DNA of 64,000 nt. Source: Calliopum simillimum. Taxonomy: Eukaryota; Arthropoda; Insecta; Diptera; Lauxaniidae. Each line of letters opens with the position of its first letter. Positions within the stretch are counted from its first letter, which is position 1. Location of the stretch: NCBI GenBank assembly GCA_951812925.1, contig OX638368.1, positions 22,135,187 to 22,199,186 of the forward strand. The letters run 5' to 3'. Below, in pieces: positions 20,752 to 33,700 of this stretch. The notes below the pieces were generated by a model. The model searched no databases and was not told the DNA's origin. It worked only from the letters and a program-made list of their open reading frames with translations. The translations under genes and the position numbers were made by a program.

Positions 20752-20865
20752 ATTATATATAATATATTGATGGTTAAAAATGGCAAAAAATTTGAAATGA
20801 AATCCCTTTTTGAAAGGCTTTCTATCGCGCTTAGTGTACAGTAGACCGGGTCGATGAAATAATAA

Positions 20866-21235
20866 TTGGAAAAATCGCCCCTTATTTGAAAGCTTACCCT
20901 GAGGGTATCTCGGAAACAAATGTTTTTTTTTTGGACCACTCTAAAAACAGCCAAAATCATATTTTTCCATAAATTCGGCAGTTGATGTCGGATGTTTAAA
21001 AATGATATCTAGAGGGATATAAATTACAGAAACGAGGTCCTGTAAGTCGAATATGACCTCGGAAGTCCCAACAATATGAAGAAGAAATTAGACCTATTTA
21101 GCCCTTTACATATATAATTTTTAAACATCTGCTGAAGTTATGGGAAAATACCATTTTGGCTATTTTTAGAGTGGTTCATAGGACATTTTGATACTCTCAA
21201 GTTAAGCTTTCAAATAAGGAGCAGTTTTTCAAAAT
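20866..21235. repeat. Foldback element, ~370 bp
   Basis: The outer arm CCCCTTATTTGAAAGCTTA (20879-20897) matches inverted TTAAGCTTTCAAATAAGGAG (21202-21221). Inner arms also pair imperfectly (AGCCAAAATCATATTTTTCC near 20950 against the GGGAAAATACCATTTTGGCT segment near 21139). Part of the right arm is shared with 10236-10330. Confidence 0.6.
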
Positions 21236-21239
21236 TTTG

Positions 21240-21800
21240 TTTATACCTCACACCCATTTTGTCCTTAAGTTTGTAACGCAGAGAAAGAGGCATGGCAGAT
21301 ATAGAAAAGTATATATATTCTTGATCAGCGTCACCTCCTGAGTCGATATAGCCATGTCCGTCTGTCTGGCTGGGTGGCTGGCTGTGCGTGGAAATACATT
21401 TTTTGGGAAAACTGACCAAGATATATTGACTTCGTCGTCAAAGTTAGCTCGTGGGATGAAATCGGTCAACATACACGCCTACCGCGTGTATGTTTTCACG
21501 AAAATGCAACCAAAATACACATAAGTACTACGAATTGTAAGCACAAGCTTTGAGCAAAAACTGGCCGAATTCGGACAAGAGGGCGTGGCACTTCACATAT
21601 AAGCAAAAGTTTAAAAATGTTATAGTGAAAGAGTTTTTCGAGATAATCCAACTTAATTTTACTCAAATACAAAGGACTATAAATGATCGCTTTGAGCTAA
21701 AGCTAGACGAACTCGGACAAGAGGGCGTGACACCTCACATATAAACAAAATTTTCAAAAAACTGCAGTGTAAGGTAATTAATGTTTGGCCAGGCCTAAGG
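21240..21800 (-). repeat. Dispersed repeat family R1, minus-strand copy
   Basis: Shares, in inverted orientation, GACTCAGG/CCTGAGTCGATATAGCC, GTAACGCAGAGAA, CAGACAGACGG and the CACGCCCTCTTGTCCGA block (twice) with 59270-59890. Frames across it are open only in short stretches. A common-type non-autonomous fly repeat; the superfamily is unknown to me. Confidence 0.7.
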
Positions 21801-22099
21801 TTACACCCTTACTAGTTTTAATTCATCTTAACCCATTAGGTTCTGTTTTTATGGGTCTTTTTGACACCTATCTTTAAGAACTTGGTCAAAATGAGCTAAA
21901 ATGTTCGACGAAAATATATTCTACGAAAAATTTCACTATGGGTCACAAAAAATCATTTTCTTTAAATCAGGTTTCTACTTATCTTTAAAATGGAAAAGAT
22001 CCGGTAAGCATTTTTTATTTATAAAACTTATAATTTCAAATAAAATGAGATGTGTTAAAAAATCGTTTTATCTACAATTTTCAACCAATTTTGATAAAT

Positions 22100-22241
22100 C
22101 GTCGTCGGAGTTCTCTTTTGCCCCATACGCATATTTGTTAAAAAAACAAAAGCAAATAACTTGTGTTTGTGTCGACATAAGTTATGTGATTTTACTTTTT
22201 TAACGAATATGCGTATGGGGCAAAAGAGAACTCTGGCGACG
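22100..22241. repeat. 142-bp hairpin
   Basis: The arm GTCGTCGGAGTTCTCTTTTG then CCCCATACGCATATTTGTTA is repeated in inverted form at 22194-22241 with three mismatches. The short frames on both strands here arise from the palindrome. Confidence 0.8.
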
Positions 22242-22341
22242 AAATAACGATTGGTTTTATTGAAAATTATATGTTCTTTATGAATAAATTGAAATTTATA
22301 TGTCTTACCTGTCAAAGTATTGCTTAGAAAAGACTTCAAAC

Positions 22342-22545
22342 TGACTTAAATTTTTTGAAACGGACACAGTAATAACTTACTTGCTAAACTTAAACTTTTT
22401 TTGTTTTTTTTAAAAAAAAAAACAAAATTTTAAAAAAAAGTATAAGGCAATAATCCTGGTCAAAAAGTTTTCAAAAAACCACCAAAAAAGTTTCAGCTTG
22501 GCAAGTTAGTTTTTACTGTGTCCGTTTCAAAAAAAATTCAAGTCA
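22342..22545. repeat. 204-bp MITE-like element
   Basis: Inverted ends of about 55 bp: TGACTTAAATTTTTTGAAAC then GGACACAGTAATAACTTACT on the left, the inverted near-copy on the right (GTTAGTTTTTACTGTGTCCG then TTTCA...AAGTCA). AT-rich centre, no coding. Confidence 0.75.
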
Positions 22546-22891
22546 CTACGAAAAACGAAAATTTTTTTTCAAATTCTTACTTTCCTCTAAAGTTTCCCCA
22601 AACATTTTCATTGTACTGAAACCTAAATAAACCTAACTGAGTTACAAATTTTTAAGTGCACTAAGTCACTCAGAAACAGTTTTTTAAGGGTAACTCAAGA
22701 TTTTGAGGTTGTATTAAAATTTTTTAGTATAGGCATGTTAAGTACTCGACCAGACCTACAACATCTGCTAAGTCTCATGCAAAGTGTAAAATCACTGTAG
22801 CACTGTGTAATCAATTTTCTGGATTTTTCATAAACAAAACGGCACTTCTATTTTTAATTGAATGACCAAAAGTTGGCCACCGGCGATACTA

Positions 22892-24170
22892 AGGACTGCC
22901 CAAGAAAATTTGTCACTTTGTTTTTCATCAATAAAAAAAAAGTAATGAATTCTTTTTAAATTTTGTTTTTTTTATTTATTAATGAGTAGTATGACAAACA
23001 CTATTAACAAATATTTATTTTATATGAAAATATTTTACTTTTTTCTTAAGACCCTTCATTAAGTTTTGTACAGTTGTTTCTTCGGTAGTACCGTACGACC
23101 TTCGCCACTTATTTTGGAAATCTTTTAAATTTTTTGCAGTACTTTTACTCTTGCGAAGATCTGATTTCATTAGAGCCCAATATCTCACAATAGGTCGTAG
23201 CTCTGGGCAGTTAGGTGGATTCACATTTTTGGGCATAAAATTTACATTATTGCTATTGTAGCATTCTATGGTGGCTCTAGAGTAGTGAGAGGTTGCTAAA
23301 TCAGGCCAGAACATTACGTACCCCCGTGCATACGAATAAATGGCAAAAGACGTTTTTAAAGGCATTCATCAATATAAATTTTCGAGTTAATTGTGCCATG
23401 TGTTACAAAAAAACTGCTTCTCAGACCGCAAGTGCATATGGCCTGCCAAACCATATACTGCTTGGGAAATTTTGTAATTTTCTTCTCTTTAAATTTGCTC
23501 TGTAACTGCCTCTTCTCCCAACAAGTATAAAATTCTTGTCCCCGTAGCTGTTTAAAATCTGCCTTAACGTATGTTTCATCGTCCATTATGCAGCAGTCAA
23601 ATTTAGTCAGGTAATCGACATATAAATTTCGAGGTCGCTTTTGAGCCTCTAACTGCTTTTCATGGGAACGGTCTGGTACTTTTTGAACTCTGTAGGTCTT
23701 TAGCTTAAGTTATTTCTTTAGTCTGTTTATAGCAGATTTTGAAGTTCCTGCTCTGGCAGCCATATCTCGTTTTGAAGTGTTGGGATTCTGCTTAAAAAGG
23801 AGCTTCACCTTTTTCACCAACTGTGGGTCTATACTGGCTTTTCTACCTGAACCCTTTTTCAGCGTAATAAGTTGACCCTTTCTATAATTCGAAATAACCC
23901 TTTGGACAGTGATTTTTGATGTACCTGTTTTTTTAGCTATAGTTGAATATTTTAATTCTGGTTTTTGCAGGTAAGCGTACAAAATGAGTTCGCGCTTTTT
24001 TTCTTGATTGCTAGACATCTTTATCGTTTGAAGTTTGTTTACCAAGTGTTATATATTTTTTTAATCGTCATGTTACATAGAAAAATAGCACTCATATTTC
24101 GACCTGCATGATCATCTGGTAAATCGTAATCTTAAGGATTAAAAGTGACAAATTTTTCTGGGGCAGTCTT
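22892..24170 (-). mobile_element. Tc1/mariner-superfamily element of the DD37E type, full length but dead
   Basis: Terminal inverted repeats AGGACTGCCCAAGAAAATTT and AAGACTGCCCCAGAAAAATT, each continuing TTGTCACTTT or GTCACTTTT, are flanked by TA at 22890-22891 and 24171-24172. At 1279 bp the length is normal for this superfamily. The transposase inside is frameshifted. Confidence 0.9.
23015..24045 (-). pseudogene. DD37E transposase, frameshifted
   Basis: N-terminus (24045-23710): a helix-turn-helix pair, with TIAKKTGTSKITVQRVISNY and MAARAGTSKSAINRLKK, followed by a stop. Then, in shifted frames, KTYRVQKVPDRS, the first catalytic block CCIMDDETYVKAD, QAICTCGLRS, GTINSKIYIDECLQKR, the second block FWPDLATSHYS, and NPPNCPELRPI. 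There are 37 residues from the second D to the position of the third acidic residue, hence DD37E, but that position is V here (RPIVRYW instead of RPIERYW). So the copy lacks a catalytic residue as well as an intact frame. Confidence 0.88.
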
Positions 24171-24172
24171 TA

Positions 24173-27100
24173 GTTACGAATAATGTGGAGTAATTTTTGC
24201 TTCCTATTCAGCCTAGTCATGAATGAATAAATGAAACAATGTAGAATTTACTATTTTTATACGATTTTAAAACTTTATTTTTCAAGATGAAAATAAACAA
24301 TATATATTTCAAATTTTACATAATTTCAATAAAATAATTTTTATTACGCTTAAAATTGTTTACCATACTTTCTCATTGTTTTTTTTTTTTTTTTAGTTTT
24401 TCATATATAGTATTTATATAATTTTTACTTTCCAAATGTTAATTTTGTTTTCATACATTTTTTCATGAAAATTTACACGTCAAATAATAATAATTATAGT
24501 TTTTACGCCTTGACTAAAGTATTCTTGCATTATAATTTATTTTAATAAATAAATCAAAAAAATTATATGCAGAATATTTAATTCTCGAGCAAGATTGTTT
24601 TTTTTTTTCGTTTCTACAAATTTTTAGCAAATAATTGAGTTATCAAACTCTTAGTATTTTCCGGACAATGTATATTTTTTCAAAATTCCAATTTTGTATC
24701 ATATTGTAATGTATGTATAAAAAAAACTGTATCATTAAACTTATTATTAACTATTTAAATTAAATGATTTTTGTTGAATATATTTAGTTGAAAATGTTGA
24801 AAAATTATATAAAGTTAGAAATATCCAGTAATATAATTGTGTTCTTTTAGTATGCTGTATGCTTGGTATGATATTACATTTATATGGTTTTACTTTTGGT
24901 TTTTTTTTTTTTGTTTTTTGCTTCAACTATTGTTAATACATATTTAATTTACTTTAATATTTTTTTCTTCCACTTTTAATAGGAAATTTTGTGATTTTTT
25001 TTTTTTGTGTTTTACATATTTTTCATTTAATGCTGTAGTTGTGTTAAGTAATGATTAAGAACAAAATTTACTTGTTTGCTTCTTATGTTGTCTTACAAAT
25101 TGTTTCTTTAATACCGTATTTGAAGTTTGTTTAATCTATTGATTTTTAGTTAAGTTTGAAATTTCGGAAAATTAAAATAATTAAAACCAAAAGAAAAATA
25201 AAAAACTAAAACTGTTTTTTTTTTCATTATGGAATTTCGAAAATATTTCATTTCCAAGGTTTTAATACGTTTAACACACATCCAGATGTATATTTCAAAA
25301 GTTTCGCTTTAATATTGTAATTTTGAAAATAATTGCATAATATAACTTAATGTGTTTTATTGTAAATATGAAAATAAAAAAAAATACCTTCACATAGTAT
25401 GTATTTAAATATAAATATATGATACTTCTTTCATCTATACAGTTCTTAAGTATGTGCGTTGCTTAGGCCACACCAAGTTTGTTGAAATTGTAGGGAAATG
25501 CATTTTTTGAAACATGACATAAGTAACATTTAAACTTTTTTTTTTGTTTAAAGACTTATTAATTGTAAAGAAATTAAGTATTAAATTTTTATGTAAAATC
25601 TGGACATTTTGTAGCAATTGAATTTCACTTAATTTACAACCTCGGTTGTATCATGTCGTTGTATAGATGCCACATATTTGCAGTAATTTTCTTTGGAACA
25701 ATAGAGCTATGCACACTTTTTTGCTTAAGTGTTGAACATATTTTGAAACATGCAATTCTGGCAAATACGTTATGTATATAATATACATAAATTTGGTATA
25801 TAGCATAATTAACATTCAATTAATTCAACAAAAGCTTTGGCTTTTTGTAATGTAATCTTTATAAACAAATTTATTATTTTTACTTTTAAAGTCAAACTTT
25901 TTGATTAAGTGAAGGCTATGTTCAAATTAAAGAATTTCATTTGAGATTTAGTTTTTTATTTCTACTACTTGGTGTGGCTTAATTTATTTAATTATATAGT
26001 GTATTTTACTTATTTCTTCATTATTATAATATAAATGTTATCCTAAAGTTGTTTGTACTATTTCATGGAAATAATTCCGGTCTATTGCTGTAAAATAAAA
26101 ATTATTACTTTTTAACACTTAAAATAAAAATTTAAAGAATATTCTTTCCAAAAATGAAGTACTTATCACAAGTACTTAATATTTTTGTGTTTTTTTTTTG
26201 CATGCAAATCTTTAAGATTTTTTTTTAAATTTTGAAAACGTTTAGTTTTGAACACATCAAGGTTAGGCAAAATATTTTTAATTGTTTTGCCATCCTTTTT
26301 TTGCCGAATACATATATTTTTAGAACGCAACTATATATGCCAAATTAAGGCGTTCCGTTTATATTTATAAAAAATTTTATTCTTGCATTGTCGGTGAATT
26401 GAAGTGCATACATATTTATGCCTAGTTGTGTTGTCAAAAGAAACCACATTTTTTTAATAAACGTTTCTGTTTTTTTTTTTTTTTTTTGTTAGTGTAAACG
26501 TAGATCAAATTTTTCGTCCAAAAAAATTTTTTATCTTTAATTCATGAACATAAATTAATTTATAGAACTAAAAATTTGCTCGGAATATATTTGGTTTTTG
26601 TAATCTTAAGTAATTTAAAATTTTTCTAATTTTGCTAGCCTTAAATAAAACATTTTTAAATAAAAAATTAAAGGAACAATTTCTGAACATTTTATTTCCG
26701 TTTTTATTAAATTGTTTTGTTTTTGTTAAACTTTTAAAAAATATTAATTGTCCTTCAAAATTTTTATTTGAAAGTCTTTTGTTTTGGTTGTGTTTACTTA
26801 AGTACTTTGCCATAAGTATGTAAGTACATACATACATACATATGTATGTTTGTATGCATGTACGTTTCTTTTAAATATTTTATTAAATTAGTATTAAGAA
26901 ATAATGTTAAATTTCACAAATATTATGTTTCTTTCTGTTTTCTAGGCTTTTTCAGTTGTTTTTATCCTTAAGTACATGTCGTAGTAATTTCTTTAATTAT
27001 ATGTATTACTTTTTTTTTAAATTGTCCTTCTAAATGCTATGAGTTCTAGCATGCTCGTACAAACACATACATTAAAATTTTGAAGTATTTATGTAAATGT

Positions 27101-30100
27101 TTTGTATTTGTATCATTTGGAAAATAATATAAAAACATTTGAGTCCTTTTTTCACTTTTTCATCAGTTAATACGTGTGAGTATTTTTCTTCTGTGTTTTT
27201 GTTTTTTTTTTTTTTGGATAAATGTGTTTTATAAACTATGCCAATAATTACAATTTTTAGCTTAATACCTTTTTCACGATTTTTTTTTTTTTAGTTTTAT
27301 TTTTCCAATAATACATTTTTTTTTTTGATTGATTCCTTAATTTTTATCCCCATTTGAATGTGAATTTTTGTTTTTGCTTGAAAGTTATATTTATAATTTT
27401 TAGTCTAAAATTTGTCTTTTGTTTTTAATAAATTTGTCATATATGTAATTTAGTTGTCATTTAAATGTTTACTGCTCTTTTTCATTTTGTTAGTAATCAT
27501 ATTTCTGAGACATTGTATAATTTACCAAATTAGTTGTTGTTATTTTTTGTTTGTTTTTTAATTAATGAGATAATAGCTGTGTAATCGTATGTGCTCAATA
27601 TTACGCTCAAATAAATATTTTGCTTTTTGAAACTATAATTTTTTTTAATTTTTTAAAATAAACGTAACAATATTGTTGCCATTTCAAATAGTTGCAAGTT
27701 TTGGTGGGGCATTTAGTCTATTAAGGGCCCGTTTTTTTGCATATGTTTTGTCTTAATTTTATTATTATTTTTATTTTTTTTTTGCATTTTTGTTTTTCGT
27801 ATAAAATCAACATTTTTTATTTTGTTTTCTTGAAGGCACTTTAGATCGGACGTTGTGGCCCAAGTTGAATTTTTAGAAATGGTATAGTTTTAGTTTTGAC
27901 CAAAAGATTTTCATTTCAAACATTATTGCCGAAAAGTTGGTATATATTATTTTCGCAAATTGGCGCAAAAGCACTATTACAATGTTCATACATAAATATG
28001 CACAAATATGCAATATTTCTTTTGCAAAAATAAACGAAAATGTAAAAAATTTTGTTTGCCGGTATATTTTAAAGTTTGTTTGCCTTCATTACTATTGCAA
28101 CTAACGGTTTTGGATGTATATGTGATTTCAGCTACTCGTGGCTATTTCAATATCTTTGAGAACTTGCAACTATTCAAAATGACACGCAAATTAGTCTTTT
28201 GTTGAGTTTAATTGAGAGTTATCAAGACTAAAGTCAGTATACTAAGTATATGTAAGTGCTAATAACACTTATTTTCAATTTTAAAGGGAAAAGATTATCA
28301 GAAACAATTATAAGCAGTTTAAGATTATCTCATATATATTTTGAGAAGCAAGCATATCTCAACTTGAATAACTCTCTTTTTTTAAAATGTATAAAAAAAA
28401 GGAAAAAAAACTTTTTGTTAGTGACAATTGTCATCAAATCAAATTCTATATATAATATGCTATGGTATTATTGCTAGCTACATATGTTATACTATATTTC
28501 CACAGGAGATTTGTGGTGTGATTTACGGCTGCTTCGAGACTTAGCTATAAATAACATGATTTACCATACAAAAATAAAACTACTTCAGACGAGATTTTCT
28601 AAAATTGTTGTACAGCAAAAAGCTTATAATCTGATTGAACTAACTGTTTGAATAAAATTAAATTGAAATTTAATTTTAAATCTTATAAATTTCAACGGGG
28701 CTACCGGTTTTGGCTGTTTACGACCCTTCAACTTTGACAATTGCCATTAAATGTCATTGAAAATATAAGCAAATTGAAGAAAACATTTTGTAGAAAAGGA
28801 AGTATAACTTCTATTTTCCCGCTTATGACATTTACTGTCAAAAATAAATCTCCTTCGGCCGATGGAAACATAATATGTATTAGTTGAAAAAACACCATAA
28901 GCATTTTAATGTGCCGTCCTGTAAATAATTTAAATGAAAAAACTGCCGGTAAAAACTTTATTTAACTAACTAAAACCATTTTATTGTAAACTATTTCATA
29001 TAAAAACCCAAATTTTGAACGGTTTGCACTTACGTAGAATACCATGCTTTTATAATAATGCTGTTATCTCATTTAATGCTAATGTATAAATCAAGTATAT
29101 ATGAACATAGACGAGTAGCTACGCGTTTGCCTGAATATACATTGATTTATAAATGTACACATGTTGGGTGATTAATTTAAAAATTTTTTTTTCTTTAAAT
29201 ATTTTATTAATTTATATAATGCTACATGCTGATACATAAATTTTACTGAATTTTTTTTTTTTTTTGTTTTTCTTTTTTTATTTCTTTTACAATACTTAAC
29301 ATAATTTATACAATCCTAAATATTAAAAGTTTTTATTGTTAATTTCGCAAAATAAATACCATTTTTATGTGTAAGTTTATTTTTCATAAGTTTAATTTCT
29401 ATTAATATTCGTTATTACTTCAATGGGCTTGGTTTATAATAATGTTTTATTTAATTAATACATTTATTTTAAAAAGTACTTAAAGGACATTTTTAAATTC
29501 ATGTCAAAACTTAATTTTTTTGAAAAAATTACTCTCAAGCTGGCAACCCTACAACTATGCTTTTGCTGTCGGTTAGCTTGCTACAGGGCTACAACTTTGA
29601 AAATAATTTTAAAGAAAAAAATTGTGTTGTAACACGTATCGCAGAATTGACCCTAACTTAAATTTTTATTAATAAACACAAAAAATGTTTGTAAAAAAAA
29701 AAAAAAAAATATAATTAAATATACATTAAAGTTAATATGTATATTATTTAAAATTGGTAAAAGATGACTGCACATAAATTGTTTATTTTATTGAAATTTT
29801 GCATTTTTTGTTCAATAACGTAGAATACACCATTTTATTTTTATTTTATGTTGTTGTTGGTAAGTTATAAGAGCTGCTCAGTGTGGCAATATCCATGAAA
29901 AGAGCACATATGTATCGCGACAAAGTATTCCTTGAAAATTGAATTTTTGATAAAATTTTTTATTTTGTGGAAAGTTAATTTTTGATAAAATGAAAAATTT
30001 ATATATTGTGAAAATTTAAATTCGAATCCATTTAAAGCCTTTGCCTCATCAGCCCCATACTAAATATTGAGAAAAACATTGTTGTTTGGTTTTTTCGAAA

Positions 30101-30119
30101 GAACTCAATAGGAAGACAG
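24173..30119. other. T-skewed non-coding DNA, left part of the pros downstream region
   Basis: No coding sequence, terminal repeats or transposon motifs found. Many T runs of 9 or more on the plus strand (24379, 24600, 24900, 25000, 26470, 27200 and others) and few A runs. No open frame exceeds 90 codons. Confidence 0.5.
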
Positions 30120-30129
30120 TATGCCCAGC

Positions 30130-30790
30130 TTAAAATTTGCAAACACCATAAACACTGATGGTTTGAAGATGGACTCCTTTAGCTTAACGGCAAGCGTCGG
30201 GCAGAAGCTTATGCTTTTCTCAAAGCCTGCAGTCTAGTAGAGACTATTTACCTCAGCTATAGATAAGTGAGCATCTTCTTTGACAGTCAGGCTGCTATAA
30301 ACGCACTGAAATCAGTAACAGTAAAATCGAAACTCGTTTGGGTTTCAGGTTACAGGAACATTGCGGTTAACAAAAAGGCTAATAAACTAACAAGCGTGAC
30401 ATATTCAGAGCGTGGGTCTAGTAAAGAAAAGGATTTTCTTGCATTTTCTTACCAAGGCGAATGCCAGATTGAGAGCTTTAGAAACTTGCAGATTTCCCGA
30501 GCAATCTGGCCTTCATTCAACAAAAACATCAGATCTGCGATCCGGAAACCGCGCTGATGTTGCTGGAATTGCTGGAATTGCTGAAATTCCGAAAGACTGG
30601 GTAACCCCTTTAATTTGTTCTTTTTTCATGGATGCTAACTAGAAGGAATATCTAGAGCACTTTCACTACCACTGTCCTGCTCTATCTAGAACCAGGCTTT
30701 TGGATCTTGGGAAACTTTTTTTCAATGATCTGAATGAATTCGCCAATATTGGCGCCCTTCTCAACTTAATCAATACTGGATATTAACTGG
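30130..30790 (+). pseudogene. RNase H-type non-LTR retrotransposon relic 1
   Basis: Frames give an INTDG start (RNase H first strand), SIFFDSQAAINALKS, KLVWVSGYRNIAVNKKAN (the WVxGHxxIxGNExAD motif, decayed), and then, after frameshifts, EYLEHFHYHCPALSRTRL and FNDLNEFANIGALLNLINT, the zinc-knuckle-like tail typical of these elements. It is the 3' part of an ORF2 with a C-terminal RNase H domain (as in the I, LOA or R1 groups). Dead. Confidence 0.75.
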
Positions 30791-33700
30791 ATATAAATAT
30801 ACTTTACGGTTTATTTTAAAAGATATCCAGTCCCCGACAACTCCTTCTACGATTCGACATATGGCCCATATTCATGCATCTTGCCACAAATAACAATATA
30901 ATTAATTAATAGTAAATTTTGTTTTTTTTTTTTTTTGTTTTTTGAATTTTGAAATCTGCTTTGACTGTTTTCTTTGATTTGGAATTTTGCTGTATTAATA
31001 AAACAAAAATGTTTGATTTTAATTTTCAATGATATCAAGTAACATGCAATTTACAAAAATTTCGAAAACTTTGAAGTTCATCTCATCTGAGAGTAGTTTA
31101 TTAGAAAAATTGTTTTATGAAATATGTTACTTGAATTCATTTAAAATGTCGATTTTGGCTTTTATTTGCTATCTTTTTTATTTGCATTATTATCTCTGTT
31201 TTTGTTTCTTTTTTTTTGTTTTTGAATTTTGCTTTACTTTGGTTTTGAATTTTGATGTGAATTTTGTTGCAACTGTTTGTTGTTGTTGTTGTTGTTTTTG
31301 TTTAGGTTTACTTTTTCTTTTTGAAAATATAATTTAAGGCAGATATTTTTTTTTAACAAAATGACTATATGAAACATATAAGAAACACAAAATATTCTTA
31401 ACAATTTTTTTTATTTTTTTTTTTTAAATCAAATGCTCAAAACTGAATGACGGTCATAAATGTTTAATTTTTTTATAATTTTAAATTCCTCAATAAATTT
31501 ACACTTATGCTTTTATTAAATTTTTATGTTTTTTATTAATTAAATTTAATTTTTATGTCGTTTTCTTGTTTCTTAAAGATAAGGCGCGAAGGTGCTTAAA
31601 ATAAGCTTGTACTTTTTTCGTGATATATTAAAATTTTTCCATAATTTTTCTCACAATTTTTATTTTTTTTACTTACGAAATTTCATGTTAATTTTCGTTT
31701 GCCAAATTTTGTAATTTTGGTATATTTTTTTTAAATATTTTTGTTTTTGTTTGTCCTTGATTTACACCGAGAGAGAATTATCCAAACATGGCCGAGAGCT
31801 TTTTATGTTTTTGTTTTTTATTTGTCGAGTTCATTTAAATTTTACGCTTTTTGAAAGTACATTTTTTCTTTTGGTTGGAAATAACAAACAAATTAAATAA
31901 CATAGTTGATTTCTTCCGAAAAGTTCTATTAAAGTTATTTAAATTCAACTATTATTTGAAATATTTTCTAGGGATCTTCTATATAAAATATAAACTTTAT
32001 ACAAATTTCAAATAGTCCAAAATTGTTGTTTTAAAACGTTGAATGAAAATCCTGCCTGTAAATTATAATTTGCCTTTGTTTTTATATTTAGTTTCAGTTA
32101 ATGCGTATATTTTTGTTTTTCATTTTATGTCACGAATTTGTTGTTGTTTTTCCACAAAGAAATGCAAAATTTTATTATAAATTGTGCTTAATTTTTGCGA
32201 ATAAAATTTTACAAAGTATTCATTTAGGTTTCTCATAACATTTTTAATAAATTTTGCTTTACATTAAGAGCGAAATGTTTTAGCCTAAACTTTTTCATTG
32301 TTAGATTTTTGTTTTTAATATTTATAGGAACATTACCGAAAGTATTTATTAATTTTACACTTAAATCTAAAAAATGCTAATATATTTTTTTGTGTCTTCT
32401 TAAATGTCTTTTTTAATTTGTAAAAGCTTGTTTGCAAAAACAAAGCACAATTTCTTTCAAACTTATAACATTTTTTGCTGTATTCATTTATTTTTTATTT
32501 TTTTTTGTTAGAGATTATTGCTCTTTTACTCAATTTATTCCGAAATGTGCATCGAAATTGAAGTATTCATTAAGAGTTACTTTTTTTGTTTGTTTTTTAA
32601 ATATGTTCTTGTTAATTTGAGAAAAGTTCGTGTTTAAGTTGTTAATTTGGTTTCGTTTTGTATTACTTTTAATTTCATTTGAGCCAAAAGTTGTTTGCAG
32701 CCGAAAAGTTTTCTTCGAAACTTTAAACGAAACATTTATACAATATTTGCTTTACGTTTTGTATATATCATTATCTTTCTTTTTATATTTATAATACATA
32801 TTGTGATAATACATAGTACTCGATTTTTTTAGTATTCCAAAAGTTTAAGTTCAAATTTAAAAATTAAAACTTTTTATATAATGTAATTGTCCATGAAGTT
32901 ATATCCTCAAATTTGTTAAACTAATTGAAGACAGTAATTTATGTAAGCTTAATAACGCGCATTTGTCATGAAAACATGTAAAAAATTTGGTTAGTTTAAA
33001 CCTTTAGGGGTAATTATTGTAATCTATGGTCAAAAAATAGAATTCTAACTTATTCGGCGACCTTCAAACACAAGTTATTACACCAGTAAGGAATCTTAAA
33101 TGAATTCTGTCTATGAAGATGCAATATGCTTTCGTTTGGCATCAAAAGATGAACGATTTTATATTGAAATAGTAATACATTATGTGTAGCGCAAAATCAC
33201 ACACAATTGCTTAAGTATATATGATTTATCAGTATATGATATTTAAAATATCCATAAAAAGGGAATGACATAATAATCTGGCAGCGCTAGAAATCTTACG
33301 CTTGCCAATATCAAATTTAACGGAAGTTGCTGTACACTTTACGACAATAACGAAAGTACAGTACGTCAAAAAGTTTGATATTAAGTGTATTCACATATGC
33401 TTGATACTTTACTGTACATATATATTTTATTGAGACGAAATGACGTTTTTAAGATACTTGTTCATAAGGAACTGTCTTCATGAAAAGTGCAGTTCTAAGT
33501 CAAACTGAACTTTTATGTTTGTCTTTTAAGTATGTATTCATACATATATTTTATATTGTGCATTCTATGTTATTTAAATTTTTTCTTTTAAATTATAATA
33601 AAAAACATTGGTTAACAAAAAATTTGGTAGAAAACTTATTTCTTTCAGGAATACTGCTAATTTAAGCTTGTTTTATTTATTTTGTTTTTTGTTAATTGTA

